From: Orthonyx spaldingii
Taxonomy: Eukaryota; Chordata; Aves; Passeriformes; Orthonychidae
Direction: 5' to 3'
Assembly (NCBI GenBank): GCA_013397795.1
Contig: VZTJ01001204.1
Coordinates: forward strand, 395,642-459,641
Length of the DNA: 64,000 nt
Shown piece by piece: positions 39,491 to 51,557 of the stretch. Positions within the stretch are counted from its first letter, which is position 1; every line of letters starts with the position of its first letter. The notes under the pieces were generated by a model. The model was given only the letters and a program-made list of their open reading frames with translations, had not been told where the DNA came from and did not search any database. The position numbers and the translations under genes were made by a program.

Positions 39491-42400
39491 GGCTAAGAGC
39501 ATGTAGGTCTTAAAATGTTATTTTATTCTCAAATTGATAAATAACACCCTTACAATTCATTAATAATTATTTTTACATTGACATTAGTCACTCTCCTAAA
39601 GTACAAAACTCATTCCATTCATGTCAAGATGGCAATGGTAATATGTCATCAGTTCTTGATTCTGTTTTTGCAGAGGGGCCTGACAGGACAGTGAGAGATT
39701 CCCAAAACACCAAGCATACAATGAAAGCAGAACTTCTGAGAACACAGGCAGAGGATAACTTCAGATGACACAGAGTATAAATATGAATCAAAAACGGCCT
39801 TGTCCCTGATGTAGCCTTTGAAGCTGGCTGAAATCAGTCTTTCAATACAACAAAGAGGACAAAGACCACGCGTAAAATATTCTATATATGGCAAAACCAG
39901 AGGAGATAAGAAAACAAAAAGATAATTGCTCCAAGAGAAAAACTGTAACGAAAGGCCAGAGTGGGCAGAACCACTCCAGCATTCTGGTCCCATTCAAGTA
40001 CACCACACTAGATCATCTTATTTATCCACCCCAGTTTTCCTTCACCGTCAGTGGAGAAAAAGAGCTGGTGTTTGGTTTGCCACCCACTAAGTTTTGCTAA
40101 TGTAACTCAGCAACCATAGATAGCAAAATAAAATACCTTCTGTAAGTGGGTGAAAGAACAGGATCCACAGGGTTCCATGTTTTCTGCTCCAGCCTTCCGC
40201 TACAGTAAGAGTGATAATGGCAGCACAAGAGGAACAGACTGAGCACCACACAGAGTGTTTTCTGTCTGGGGGTATTATTTTGACTGACTGCCTCTGTGAG
40301 TAAGAGTCCACGAGACTGAGTGGCACTGTACAGCTGTACTGGCATGTAAGCTTTGCTCAGATCCTTGCTACAGCTCAGAATAAAGTAATGATGTTAGACA
40401 GCTTCCAGAAACCAGCTTTTAAAAATGCCATTTTGACTTAGTCCTTCTAACATGACAGACTGTACTTTCAAATCCAGTTTATGTTAACTAGAGAAAAAAA
40501 CAGTCTTTGGATGTGCCTTCTTTTTGTAAACTTTCAATAGCAGAACCGACAAGTTCCCCCCCCCACCTTCCCAATTTCTTTTTCATGTAAGCATTTTTCA
40601 TTTTAGTTATGTTGTTTCAAATGCAATGTTGGCAATGAGATATTGCTAGAGGCTTTGGACTGATGCCTTCTGAAGCTTCCACTTTTCCCAACCTTTACTA
40701 GCTGTAAAGAATTTGATTCTAGAAACATATAATTTTAATTGCAAAATTACCCCAAAAACATAAATGGAATTTAATTGGTTACAAAGTAATATTTTGACAT
40801 AATCAAGGAATTGTTTGGGGGATTTAAGGCATAATTTATTAGTTCTGGTTAAGGTACACATTTTTATTCCTACAGGCAAATAACAAACTGATTAGTAAGT
40901 GTAATAAAGCAGTTTATTTGTCTGACAATTGGCAGCTAGAAGTGCAATAACTTACTTGATCAATTGCCATTTTAAAGAACATTAAAGCTTCTCATAATTA
41001 TGTTATCTATAAGGTATGCAGACATATAACAATACAGCATTATCCCTATTAACACAAGACATTTAATATGATGTTTCTGCCAGGTTTTGTACCTTTCTAC
41101 ATAATGCAAGAGGAAGTAATTACTTTTTGTACTGAAAGATTGAAGAACTGACATCCTTTTAGATATGCAAAGAACTTGGCCATAGGAAGAACTAAACATG
41201 ATAGCTGCTCTCGATCAATTTTTTTTTTTTTTTCTGATATTCAAAACCATGCATACCAGTTTTGAGAAAGTCATCGCTTTCAATTTAGTTCTTCAGAATT
41301 CTGTAGTTCTCAAGTGGAGACAGCCACCTGTCCCTGGGAAGGTGGTTTTCCAATTTGTTACATAAAATGAAATTCTTCTCATGCTCCTTAATTTGATTAC
41401 TTTGTCAGGTAACATCAGTAGCACCCAGCTCTTAGAGACGTAGAGCACACATCTCTCGGATGGCCCAGCCTCACTGAATTCAGTGGATCTAAGCCACCAC
41501 AGAGCAAATGAACACCACACACATTTCATACAAATGTTATACAATGAAAAAGACTAATACACATGTACACAATCACCTTTTTGAGATCAAATGATACTTC
41601 AGTGATCCACGTTAGGAAATATTTACCTGTCAGAAGTTCAGATGAACTAGAGTACACTAACTTGAAAAGGTCAATGGAGATTACCTTGGTTTACCCTACT
41701 TTTTTACTTACACACAATTAAAAAGAAAACCGGGGGGAAAATATTACATTAAAATCACAAAGCTTTCAAGAAAAAAGTGAACACGTTAAACACAAATTCA
41801 AATGAGATATGATATACGTTAACATGCAAAGACAACACAAACACATTCAGGAAAGTTATTCTCATTTCAACCCCGAACAAGTACTCCATTCTTCTACCAT
41901 TCTAAAAGAATCGCATTTAAAACTGATTTATAAAGAGGATTTATTTTAAAGTCTTTGGCAGACAAGCAATTCTGGAATGCTATTTTGTGCTATATGAGAA
42001 AGAATTTTAACAAAGTTTTTGACCTAACAGAAGTTAAGTTCTAATGACTGGAAACTTATGTTCTATATCACTGAAAACTATAGTGCAGAGCTTCTGTTTT
42101 ATTGGCATTTCTTATTAAGCCTGTCTACAAAACTAAAGGCCTGGTAGGAAGAGGCTCAATATATTTAGATTTGCAATATAATGTTCTGAGAGACTTGACA
42201 TAATTTGATTTTCATAATAAATATTTTAACAAGTTACACATTTCCCTTCCACACTATGAACTTTCAAAAAAAAGGTGTAGGAGCACTAAGGAAACATCAC
42301 GGTTTATTCTTCAGACTCATTATTCCATGTTAAAGTTGTGAACCACCTGTCAATTAGCTTATCTTTTACCACATTTTCTGGAAAAGACAAGCAGTGGTAC

Positions 42401-43300
42401 ATTTTCCTAGTTTTCTAGTACCCAAACAATTTGTTATCATTGATGACTTCTACCTCAAACCCTGTCCTTGAAACAGGGAAGCATTATGCTATCTTAGTAA
42501 TGGAGAATTCAAGAACAAATTAAAGATAGCAAACAAAGTCTGTGGCTAAATTGTGATTTCCTACATCTCTGACTTAGCCAGTTCATTTAACAGTTTCTCT
42601 TGTTGCTAGTGCATGTCTCTCCTATCCTTCTACTTGCATAACACAACTTCTACCAACTCTTCCCCTTCATCTATCACTTACTTTCTCAGAAATCTTTTTG
42701 GTTTCTGTGCGTAATCCCAGTCTTCAGATGCAGTGATGAAAAGGAGAATATCCAACCTACAGCTGGAGGCTTCCCACTTACCCTGTTTTCCAGCAGTTTG
42801 CAATGCTTACAGGTTCTAGAAGAATTTAGCATTAATACAGAGACAGCTCTCTTGCTGTTTATTCAGGATTTGTACGTAAGTTTGAGATGAAAATATGACG
42901 TTTACAAGTCAACCAATGAAGTACATACACTCTTTGGCTATTATTAGTAATCACTAACAGAACTGCTCTAGCATTAGGTGATAATTCTGCATGGAAAAAA
43001 AGGTAAACTATCATTACATAATCTACCTTTCAACTAACAAATTGCTGATTAATTCAATCTCTTACTGACAGTCTTTATGGCAATAATTATTCCCTGTAGC
43101 AAATAATACTTGCGACATTTTAAAATGTCAACCTCCCCCACCTGACCTCTCTGCATACCAGGGAATCTGGATCTGTTCTACTTTAAAAAACCCCATCACA
43201 AATTAATAAAATTGCTAGAAAATTCCTTATTTATCAATCATGATTTTATGCTGTACAGTATAAAACACTTTGCAGACTTGCATTGCTGTATAGTACATAC

Positions 43301-43580
43301 CCCATGTTCTTTAGCAGCCATAACCACTTTAGAAACAATATCTTCTTCCACAAAAGGCCTCACAGCATCATGGATAATCACTACTTCTGGCTTCTGGAGC
43401 AAATGGCTGGAAAATTCGTTCTCTGCAAATACTTTCAGTCCATTGAATATTGACCGGTGACGAGTCATTCCACCTTCTACTATTGTAACTCTTTTGTGGC
43501 CATATTTTTCAATGATAGTCTTCATTGTTTCAATATTTTCAGGAGAGACCACCACAATAATGTCAGATATCCAACTTATC
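43301..43580 (-). CDS. CRPPA: CRPPA coding exon 2 (cytidylyltransferase core)
   Basis: This 280-base exon starts with the last base of the Arg60 codon and encodes residues 61-153, beginning ISWISDIIVVV and ending AAKEHG. It is the strongest match in the window to vertebrate CRPPA. Visible IspD-family motifs are TRHRSIFNGL at about residues 99-108 (the TR-x-x-S segment that contacts the nucleotide) and IIHDAVRPFV at about 128-137, whose Asp131 corresponds to the metal/CTP-binding aspartate of the HDA-x-RP motif in bacterial IspD. The acceptor is TTTTTCTAG|G and the donor is GGG|GTATGT; the exon ends between codons. The frame runs on into both introns by chance, so the open stretch (43238-43696) is longer than the exon. 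All expected core motifs are intact. Confidence 0.97.
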
Positions 43581-46500
43581 CTAGAAAAACCAGTACAAAA
43601 CCAGAGAAAGTATATATGAATGACTACATAAAAGTGGAGATATATGAAACAAAGAAATTCATAACAACAAAAATTCAAGACGGCTAAATAAAGCATCCTT
43701 CAATAGACTCAAGAACATGTTTTTGTACTCCACTCCTTAAGGGAGAGCTATAACAGAAGATTTATACCAATAGTAGTGGAATTCTGGGAAGGGACTTGCT
43801 TCCAACAACCACTTTGCAGAGGGGCACATTCTGATAACTCTTCAAAAGCCTTCAAAACATTACTTACCCCAGCATCATTCCTAACTTCAAACAGAACTTC
43901 TACATCAAACAATGGCAGTTTGCTAATCAGTTTCTAATAAACTGGTAAATCCTGTGACCTGGAATAATCCATGTTCCAGTGAGGTACACAGTGTACAAAG
44001 GAATACGACAATCAAGAAAAAGTCTGAAACAAAGATCACTATCAAGACAGGCATGAGCAGTAATTGACAGAATGGTAATGAATGAAAACTAACACGTTAA
44101 TAATGACAGGAAACATACTGGTAATTCGAAATATATATATATATTTATAAACACAAAAGTTTCTGCTGTAGGAAGCTAGGAAAATATAAAAACATAGCTG
44201 TGCTAGTTAATAATACCATTACAAAAGCACATTTTTAGAGATCTCCAAGATTTTACTGTTGGTATCAGTCTAGCACTACAACTGAGGGGTTGTGTGGAAG
44301 GAAGTGAATGACCCACAGACTACAAGATTAAAATCAGTCACAACTGAAGCTAGGTGGAAATCATACTTCAAAGTATGTCAGAGTACCTAGGAATACAAAT
44401 TCTAGTCATAAGTGGCATACTGTACTTCAAAACAACAGAAATACCATGATTCAAATGCACTGTAGTGTCTTATTTTCTAAATGCCTATGTGGAGAACATA
44501 AAATAATTGTTATGTTTCCTTCTGTGTCTCCACAGATGGCAGAAGAGATTTTTACCATGTCAGACAAGAAACTCATCAGATTAGCAATGATTAAAAAAAA
44601 AAAGAAATTACTATGTCAAAATTACCCATGTGTAGCTTACACATCCAACTAGGGAGAAACAGAGACAAGTATGATACGCTGTTTCAACTAAAACTAGTAA
44701 AGCTACTGAACCCAATTTTGCAGACACAGAAAGAACTAAGGTACTAAATATTTCCAGTTAGAAAAATAAGAGTAAGATATTCTCAGTTCAGAAATACACA
44801 GGCTCAAGATAATGATTTCTGCAATAACACATGAGAAGGCATTGCCTGGGAATTATCCTTACTTTAAAAGCAAAGTTATCTGTGTTGCAAACCAGTCTCC
44901 TAGAACTACGTGAAACATCAAAACATCTTCCACATTACGTATGGGGTGGTGGGGGTGCGGGAGTTGTAATTAATAATACTCCATGGAAAATTATTTCAAA
45001 GAACTGTAAAATAACTATTTAAAATAAAGTGCTATTAGCATTCTTCAAAAGAAAAATACTTGTCCTTATGTTCATTTTACTATTAGCAAAGGCAGCAAAT
45101 ACAGCCAAACCAAACATATTTCTCAGCATTCTTTAAGTATTGAAGTTGTTTAAATGTTCAATCTGTAGTCATGTGATTTCAAGTTTCATTTCAACTTGTC
45201 ACTCACCACAGGTCCATCAAAAGGTTTAAAAATCTCTCAAATGATTTCTGGCATACTTTTACAGTTAGCTACAAAATTCAGCACTTCTGCATGACTTCAG
45301 CTTGGAACTAGGGCAAACTAACTGGATTCATCTCAGTTCTTCTTTTAAATACCGTCAGTCAGACATTTAAATAAAGCAAAATTCAAGAATTGCTATTTCA
45401 CACTAAATGAGAACAAGAGCTCTGCCCTTCTATTTGCAGAAAGAGTGGAGCCTTACACAGTACCCAGAAACTGGACAGTCACTGTGACTGTATAAGAAGA
45501 GCCCTTTCTGGAGTCAAATGAAACAGATTATGAGGCAACTGGGCAGTACACTGCATCTTCTGAGAAGAGGGGAAGAGAACACAAGTGCTGGCCAGCCTGT
45601 GATAAATCTCTGCACAGAGGGTGTGGAATGGCTCAAGGCCTCCAGTGGTACAATACACCAAAAAGTGACAGGATGCGGTCACAGCTCCACCCTGTGTCTG
45701 CATAAACACATTTGTAAACTTGAGTATGTCCTCCTTAAACTCATTCCGGACCCATGTTCTATAATTATGAGCTGGGATTTAGGGATGTAACATATTTACA
45801 CAAGAGCATAAAGGTATCCTCTAGATTGATTATATACAGAACAGTCCCACTAAAACTCATGAAAAATAGTAATCCAGTAAAATATGCTACAAATTTTAAT
45901 GAATGAGAGCTGTGCACCATGCAGGTTGCTTGCCCTTCTGAAGATCTGCTTATGGAAATGTTGCAAAATGTTTTAAAGAAGTAGAAAGATATCAGTATAC
46001 ACTCAATTTGGCAGTAAATGAATCTTTCTTCCCTCCCTCAATTTGTTACATCCTTTCCTTCAGAAAGATTTCATACTAAAATAATAATCTACTCAGAACC
46101 TGCTCATATCCAGTTTAAAAAACACTATTTCAATTTTATAACTGTAATATTAGATCAAGCTTCAGAAAAAATTGGCACGATGCATGAAAAAGATCACAAT
46201 GCCATACCCCAACATGCTTTAACAACACACAACTCAAGTGCTTCCATACAGCATAGGCTGTGGTTCCAAAGTGGAAAATCAAGTCTGACCAAATAAAACA
46301 ACATGACAAGCCCAGTTACAATCGCTTTACAACTGCTTTGGGAGGGCCCCAATACTAGCAGAAAGCAAACAATATGGCAGAAAAGGACTTCGTATTTGTT
46401 TCCTGCAGCTATCCTTCTCAGCATCACCTATAGACAGACTTACTGCCTGATAGAAAATAGTATTGTTCCATTAAATTTCAAACAAAAGTAAAAACACTTA

Positions 46501-49500
46501 TACTAGCTGAGCTAGAACTGGAAGTAAAGGAGCTCATTAACTCAGCAACAGATTAAGCTATTACTTCAAAACATAGACTGCAGAGGAAATGAAATAAACC
46601 CACTTTGAAACTGTATCACCTAAATGGCATGCTGAGGTACAAATGTGACCCAGGTTTAACCCACTATCAGTTCACTCACACACAAACCAGTGCTGAAATC
46701 TGACATAAGGCTTAAATACTCACTCAGTCTCCTGCAACTCTCACTCCACCACTAACAAACTATTCAATATAACCTATTGAGACCAACAAAACAAGGCCAG
46801 AACCAGGCAGTTGCTGCTGAGATGGCTTTAGCAGTGTTAGACAGGAACTTTCACTGTCACAGAAACTTTCAGAGGTGCAAGATAAATAATTATATTACTT
46901 TTGCTAACCTTATTCAAAAACCAAACGAGAAAAAGAAGTATCAAGAACAAAATACATTTGTGGAATGCAAGCATAACTTCTTTCTGCTCCACATAACAGC
47001 TTTGTTATGAATTTATTAATATATGAAAAAATATATTAATACAAATGCACCTCTTACGGTACAAAAATGGAAGCAAGAAGCTTTTATGATATATTAAGAA
47101 AGTTTGGAGGCTCTCATGTACTGAAGCCATTCAATTTTTTCCAGAAATAAAATGCTTCCTATGAGTCAGACAAGATAAAAAAGATACCTTCATAAAAATT
47201 GCTATAACTATTTTTCACCCATAAGCTATTTCAAAACAAGCTAATGATAACTGGACAAAAAGAACTATCAGAATAGATCCACTTAACAAACTGTTAAATA
47301 ACTGTGTGACCTACAGAGCCAGTGAATATGCATCAGTCAATGGAGAAAAATATTTGGGAAATAAACTATGCAAGACACTTACAAAGAGGTGCTCCTTTGG
47401 GAGCTCCCCCAGAAGATTTTAAGAGACATCCACCTGTTTTGCAGTACTACAGCCAGTGAAGATATTAACTCTGCTTTCCTCTTTTATAACCACTCATTGT
47501 ACTTTCAACAACTGGTAAAATATGAGCACAGCAAGAATAGCAGCAGCAGGTTTGTTCCACAATGATTTTACAATCCATCTTCACATTAGTTTGCTTTCCT
47601 CTCTATAGCTTTAGTAAAATATGAATGCACATGTGCATACAAAGCAAGATTCCTCCCTGTCTCAGAAAAGGAATTGGAATGGTTCTATTCTAAACATATA
47701 TACACACAAAAAAAATCAAATTAAGGAAAAACTCTGCTAGTTGTTACAGAAGCAAAACCAAGGAATGCCATTCTAAATCAGTTGAACTTGTTGCAAAAAC
47801 CTTGCGTAGTTCAACAAAAGCAGGAACAAATCCAATGGGAAAAAGAGACATTTACATTTTCTAACACGCTTTAATTTTAGCCCGAAGGTAGGGCCTGACC
47901 TTCCTGTCAGTGCCACCGCACTGGCATTGAAAATCAACAATTTCTCCTTACCCTAGTTTTGTTCACCTCCTCTTCCTCAGGGTATCATTTGTGATTATTA
48001 TTGGCAGGCCAGTGTTCTACATGCTGTTATCCTATGCAACAGGATGCACTGCTTGCATTCATGCCTGTTCTTGTCTCATCTGCCATTTTTCCACATTGAT
48101 ATTTAAGATTCTCACTACTTGCAGCTGAATAGCATAAAAATCTTTTTTTACTGATCTTTAAAAAGCACATGCAAAGCTGCTACACATCTTTGAACTGCTC
48201 ATGTATTTCTGTCTATACACTGCTACCTCTTTTCCAGATTCAGAAAAGCTCAAAAACAGCCATACTAGCTGAGATGCCCATTTCAACAGAAGGTATTACA
48301 GGCTGATGGGTCTATGACCCATTCAATTACATCAGGTGAACAACAGACATGAGAAGATAACATCAAGCTAAACACAAAATCTGCCATTTCGGGGCAGATT
48401 ACATGACAAACTGCAGTTCCTCACTATTATATGTTGGCGCTTACATTTGCACAAAGCAAGAACAAGGTACATCCTTCGCAGTTTCAGATCCAGAAGTAAA
48501 AGTGTTGAGATGAAAATGAAAGCTATCCCATTTTTGAAGTACATCTACTCCCAGCTCCTCATACACATCTATACCAGTCAACACTCCAATTCAGCAGAGG
48601 TGGCAGGAAGCTCTGCCTGCCAGAGCATTGGCAGACGTTACTGCACTCCTAAGCAAAAGCACCAAGTTGTTACTCTCACAATCAACTTGGTTGAACTGTA
48701 TAACTAGAAATCAACCTTCTAATTTTTTGCAGCTTTAGGACAAATATAATACTGTTGTTCAAAGTACCACTATTTTCTCAGAGTTTACTGGCAGTAACAA
48801 TAAAGTTTTGGGTTTGTTTTTTTTTTTAGATACATAACACTTCCTTCTCAAACCTCCAAACCTCACTCTGTTCTCTTTCCCAGGTCTCCAATACACTGAG
48901 TGAGGATATAATTCTTCTCTGTAGATTCCCATGACATTTTGGCAGAAACTACAGCTGTGGCAAGCTTTGGATTGGACACTTTGCTTACTGATGTGCTTAA
49001 CTTTGCCACTGGCTGCTGTTGAAAATTAAATAAAGAAAACAAGCAGTATTTCTTTCATAAAGTAACAAGTGACCTGAGGGAAGCCTCTCTGGGTGGGAAT
49101 GGAAAAGGAGTCCCAATTTTGATGTTGTACAAGTTTCCATGTGTTATGAATGTTGCGAGATGCTGGCAATTTTATTTCTTTCACCAATCTCCACTCCTCC
49201 CCATTTATTCTCTCTAAAAATCTAAGGCTTGTTTTCCTACAAGTTACTGCAACACGTTCAGAATTCCCCTTGACACTCTGCTCTTACCTGTGGTGCTTCT
49301 AGTGACACTAGATACAAGACTTACATTATGTTAACATTTGACAATAATATATTAACTGTCGGTCCCATGCCTAGAACTCAACAGCCTTATGGAAAGGAAA
49401 AGCCTGGCTGCTAAGAAATCCCATTATTTTAATCCTTTGCTCCACCATAGGACCATAGAATGCTAAGGGTTGCAAGGCACCTTAAAGATCATTTAGCTGC

Positions 49501-50429
49501 AACCCCCCTGCCACGGGCAGGGACACCTCCCACCACACCAGGTTGCTCAAGGCCTTTTCCAACCTGACCCTGAATGCTGCTTGGCTTGGGGCATCCACAA
49601 CCTCCCTGGGAAACCTGTTCCAGTGCCTCACCACCCTTAGAGTAATGAATTTCTTCATAATAGCTAACCTAAATTTTCCATCTTTCAATTTGTACCCATT
49701 TCTCCTTGTGGTATCACTACAGCATAAACATGGAAAAGTTACATGTGTACCTTCACACTATGTAAGCCATCAGCTTCCAGTCCAGCAACCATAACTTAAA
49801 CATTTTTGCTTTAAACCTCCTGCTGATGTGAGGTGTTTTACCACGGGCAATAGTGGAGCATAATGTGGTGAACTACACCAGTGAGTTCATTCATCCCATC
49901 AAGAGGAGTGGGTCATTTCTCGAGGCCTTTGGACATTAAAAGACCATCTCCAATGGCAGTGGCAGAATAGGTCTCTTTTCGGGGCTGATGGATAGTCCTA
50001 TGACTGCCTCCAACAGCTGCGGTGGGCTCACAGCTCACTAAACCAGCCACTGGCAGCTACACAAACCCTCGAGCTTCCAGGCTGAGGGGCCTCGAACAGG
50101 TGATCTCCAGCAGCCAAGGAATGCGGCACAGGCTCGAAGCACGGGCAAGGCTGGGGAAGGAGAGCGGAGAGCCGCCTGGGGTGGGGGAAGTGGCTGCTCC
50201 CGCCTGAGACTTCCTCCCAGGTGAGCGGGCCCAGACACACCGCGTTCACTGCCCGCTCTGAGCGGGCGGGGGGGGACGAAGAGACACCGCAACGCAAACT
50301 AGACCCGCCAGGGGTGCCCGGGCCTGAGGAGAGGGCAGCGGGGGCGGCCTGCGGCTCTCCGAGGCCCGGCGAGGGCCGGCAAGAGCCCGCGGGGCGCGGC
50401 CGGGAACCGAGCGGCGCCGGGCTCGTTAC
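43581..50429 (-). other. CRPPA: CRPPA intron 1 (6.8 kb)
   Basis: The intron has donor GTAACG at 50429, inside the CpG island, and acceptor TCTAG ending at 43581. Apart from the island end and one CR1 3' fragment (about 49450-49731) it is AT-rich unique sequence. The patch at about 45440-45720 is somewhat GC-richer than its surroundings, but I cannot assign it to any gene or repeat. Confidence 0.85.
49450..49731 (-). mobile_element. CR1 LINE 3' fragment, minus-oriented
   Basis: The plus strand starts ACCATAGAATGCTAAGGGTT and continues with AACCCCCCTGCCACGGGCAG, CCAGGTTGCTCAAGGC and AACCTGTTCCAGTGCCTCA, all conserved CR1 3' segments in reverse. The minus-strand frame 49482-49688 holds the final ORF2 residues (VVRHWNRFPREVVDAPS). 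It is 5'-truncated, about 280 bases long, and has no coding capacity. Confidence 0.9.
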
Positions 50430-50770
50430 CTCTCCATGGCCCGCACCGCGTAGCTGACGAGCGGCCTCCCCTGCACGGCGCAGAACTGCTTGGGGGTGGC
50501 ACCGCCCAGGCGCTCCCCGCTGCNCCGCAGCAACGCCCGGGCCATGGCGGGGCAGCGCAGGACGGCGGCGGCGAGCACACAACAGCACGACCCCGCCACG
50601 GCCGCCATGGGCCCTTTAAATGCCCGGTACGGGTGACTCGGCGGGGCGGGGCCGGGGAGGTGCGTCCCGCCCAGTCCCCCCCCCACCGTCCCGCCCTGTC
50701 CCGCCGGGAGCCGCGGAACGGGGCGGGGGGGCCTGCCCAGAGGAAACAAACACAGCCCGTGTGACTCCGA
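50140..50770 (-). promoter_or_regulatory. CRPPA: CpG island and probable TATA-less promoter of CRPPA
   Basis: GC content and CpG frequency rise abruptly here against an AT-rich background on both sides. The island covers exon 1, the first part of intron 1 and about 160 bases upstream of the ATG. GC-box (Sp1-type) cores are visible as GGGGCGGGGC near 50642-50652 and in the GGGGCGGGGGGG run near 50719-50731, upstream of the ATG. TTTAAA lies only about 9 bases before the ATG, too close to be a TATA box for this start. This is the usual arrangement of a housekeeping-type vertebrate promoter. The transcription start is probably between about 50620 and 50750. A divergent transcript to the right is possible but nothing in the sequence shows one. 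Confidence 0.85.
50430..50608 (-). CDS. CRPPA: CRPPA coding exon 1 (N-terminus, start of nucleotide-binding domain)
   Basis: The exon encodes residues 1-59 plus two bases of codon 60. The segment SGERLGGATPKQFC (residues 30-43) is the clear IspD-family match; its Lys40 corresponds to the catalytic/CTP-binding lysine of the PKQ motif in bacterial IspD. The segment up to AMER matches the end of exon 1 in other vertebrates. The donor is AG|GTAACG. I chose the ATG at 50608 because it opens the frame inside the CpG island; its -3 base is C, so its context is only fair. A second in-frame ATG at 50545 has a stronger GCCATGG context, and the frame stays open upstream to 50863, so the start is uncertain. 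Oddly, the glycine-rich loop (an LPAGG-type stretch before SGER in relatives) is not readable. An ambiguous base at 50524 makes residue 29 undetermined, just where the glycines should be, which suggests a local sequence error. Confidence 0.88.
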
Positions 50771-50892
50771 GGGGAAGGTGGTCCGAGCGGTAGGCTCTGC
50801 GCGTTTGTGAGAGCTCAAGAGGCTGGCTGGGGACACCTGCTGAAATGTGGTGCTTATTTTCATTCATCCTAGGACGGAGAGATTGGAATAGG

Positions 50893-51557
50893 ATCATATT
50901 GGAAGTGATAAGGTTGGAAAAGACCTGTTAAGTCATTGAGTCCAACCGTTAACCCAGCATGGTCGTATTCATTGTTAAACTACATTTCCCAAGTGCTACA
51001 TCCACACACCTTTTGAACACTTACAGGGATGGTAACTACACTGCTTCCCTGGGCAGCCTGGGCAGCAATTCCAGTGTCTGTGAGCCCTTTCAGTAAAGAA
51101 TTTTTTCCTAATATCCAACATGCACCTCTCCTGGTGCAACTTGAAGCTATTTCCTTTTGTTCTGTCCCTTGCTACCTGGGAGAAGAGACTGAGCCCCACC
51201 TGGCTACACCCTCCTTTCAGGCACTTGTTGGGAGCAATAAGGTTTCCCCTGAATCTCCTTTTCTCCAGGCTAAACAACCCCAGCTCCCTCAGCCACTCCT
51301 CACAGGACTTGTGCTCCAGACCCTTTCCCAGCCTTGTTGCCTCTCTCTGCACACTCCAGCACCTCAATGTCTTTTTTGAAGTGAAGGGCCCAAAACTGAA
51401 CGCAGCACTCAAGGTGTGGCCTCACCAGTGCCAAGTACAGCAAGACTACCACTTTTCCAGTCCTGCTGGCCACACTGTTTCTGATATAAGCCAGGATACT
51501 GTTGGCCTTCTTGGCCACCTGGTTCACGTTGAGCCACTGTCAACCAGCACCCACAGG
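50893..51557 (-). mobile_element. CR1 LINE 3' fragment, minus-oriented, 285 bp upstream of the CRPPA ATG
   Basis: The 3' end is at about 50893-50960 (AGGTTGGAAAAGACCT and TTGAGTCCAACCGTTAACCC). Further in, the minus-strand frames read ALVRPHLECCVQFWALHFKKDIEVLE (51300-51527) and KGLEHKSCEEWLRELGLFSLEKRRFRG, LHQERCMLDIRKKFFTERAHRHWN (50996-51412), the C-terminal part of CR1 ORF2. These lie in two frames, so a frameshift separates them. It is one of the better-preserved copies in the window. Its 3' end faces the CRPPA promoter. Confidence 0.93.

Larger units (their letters stand above)
25042..43300 (-). other. CRPPA: CRPPA intron 2 (18.3 kb, the largest in the window)
   Basis: The intron has donor GTATGT at 43300 and acceptor CCACAG ending at 25042. 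It holds a short old CR1-like piece (26726-26791), a probable LTR (36919-37618), a CR1 copy (about 38188-39490) with a solo LTR nested in it, and otherwise AT-rich unique sequence. A 205-codon plus-strand open frame (35873-36490) is the longest in the intron but has no recognisable homology. Confidence 0.85.
1..50608 (-). other. CRPPA: CRPPA (ISPD) gene, 5' half: exons 1-5 and their introns, open at the left edge
   Basis: Five separate minus-strand exons join into one reading frame that matches vertebrate CRPPA/ISPD. The family enzyme makes CDP-ribitol from CTP and D-ribitol 5-phosphate in the cytosol; fukutin and FKRP then use CDP-ribitol to build the ribitol-phosphate unit of the matriglycan glycan on alpha-dystroglycan. 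Exon phases agree at every join: exon 1 ends after two bases of an Arg codon that exon 2 completes, exons 2-3, 3-4 and 4-5 join between codons, and exon 5 leaves one base. All introns have GT donors and AG acceptors on the minus strand. The window covers about 253 residues of a protein that is about 450 residues in human, so the remaining exons lie left of position 1. I looked for the next exon below 3070 and did not find it. The untranslated 5' end is not defined, so the span stops at the chosen ATG. Confidence 0.95.

Noticed and set aside
43238..43300. Extension of the exon 2 frame past EHG
   Set aside because: GTATGT follows the GGG codon and exon 3 continues the protein directly, so the extra codons are intronic.
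50028..50588. 186-codon minus-strand open frame across exon 1, plus other CpG-island frames (50038-50292, 50221-50457, 50299-50580)
   Set aside because: Stops are scarce in GC-rich DNA. The CRPPA residues are in a different frame, and these frames are Pro/Ala/Arg-rich with no family match.
50996..51527. Two overlapping minus-strand frames of 138 and 75 codons
   Set aside because: Both are CR1 ORF2 C-terminal residues in two frames of the same 5'-truncated repeat.
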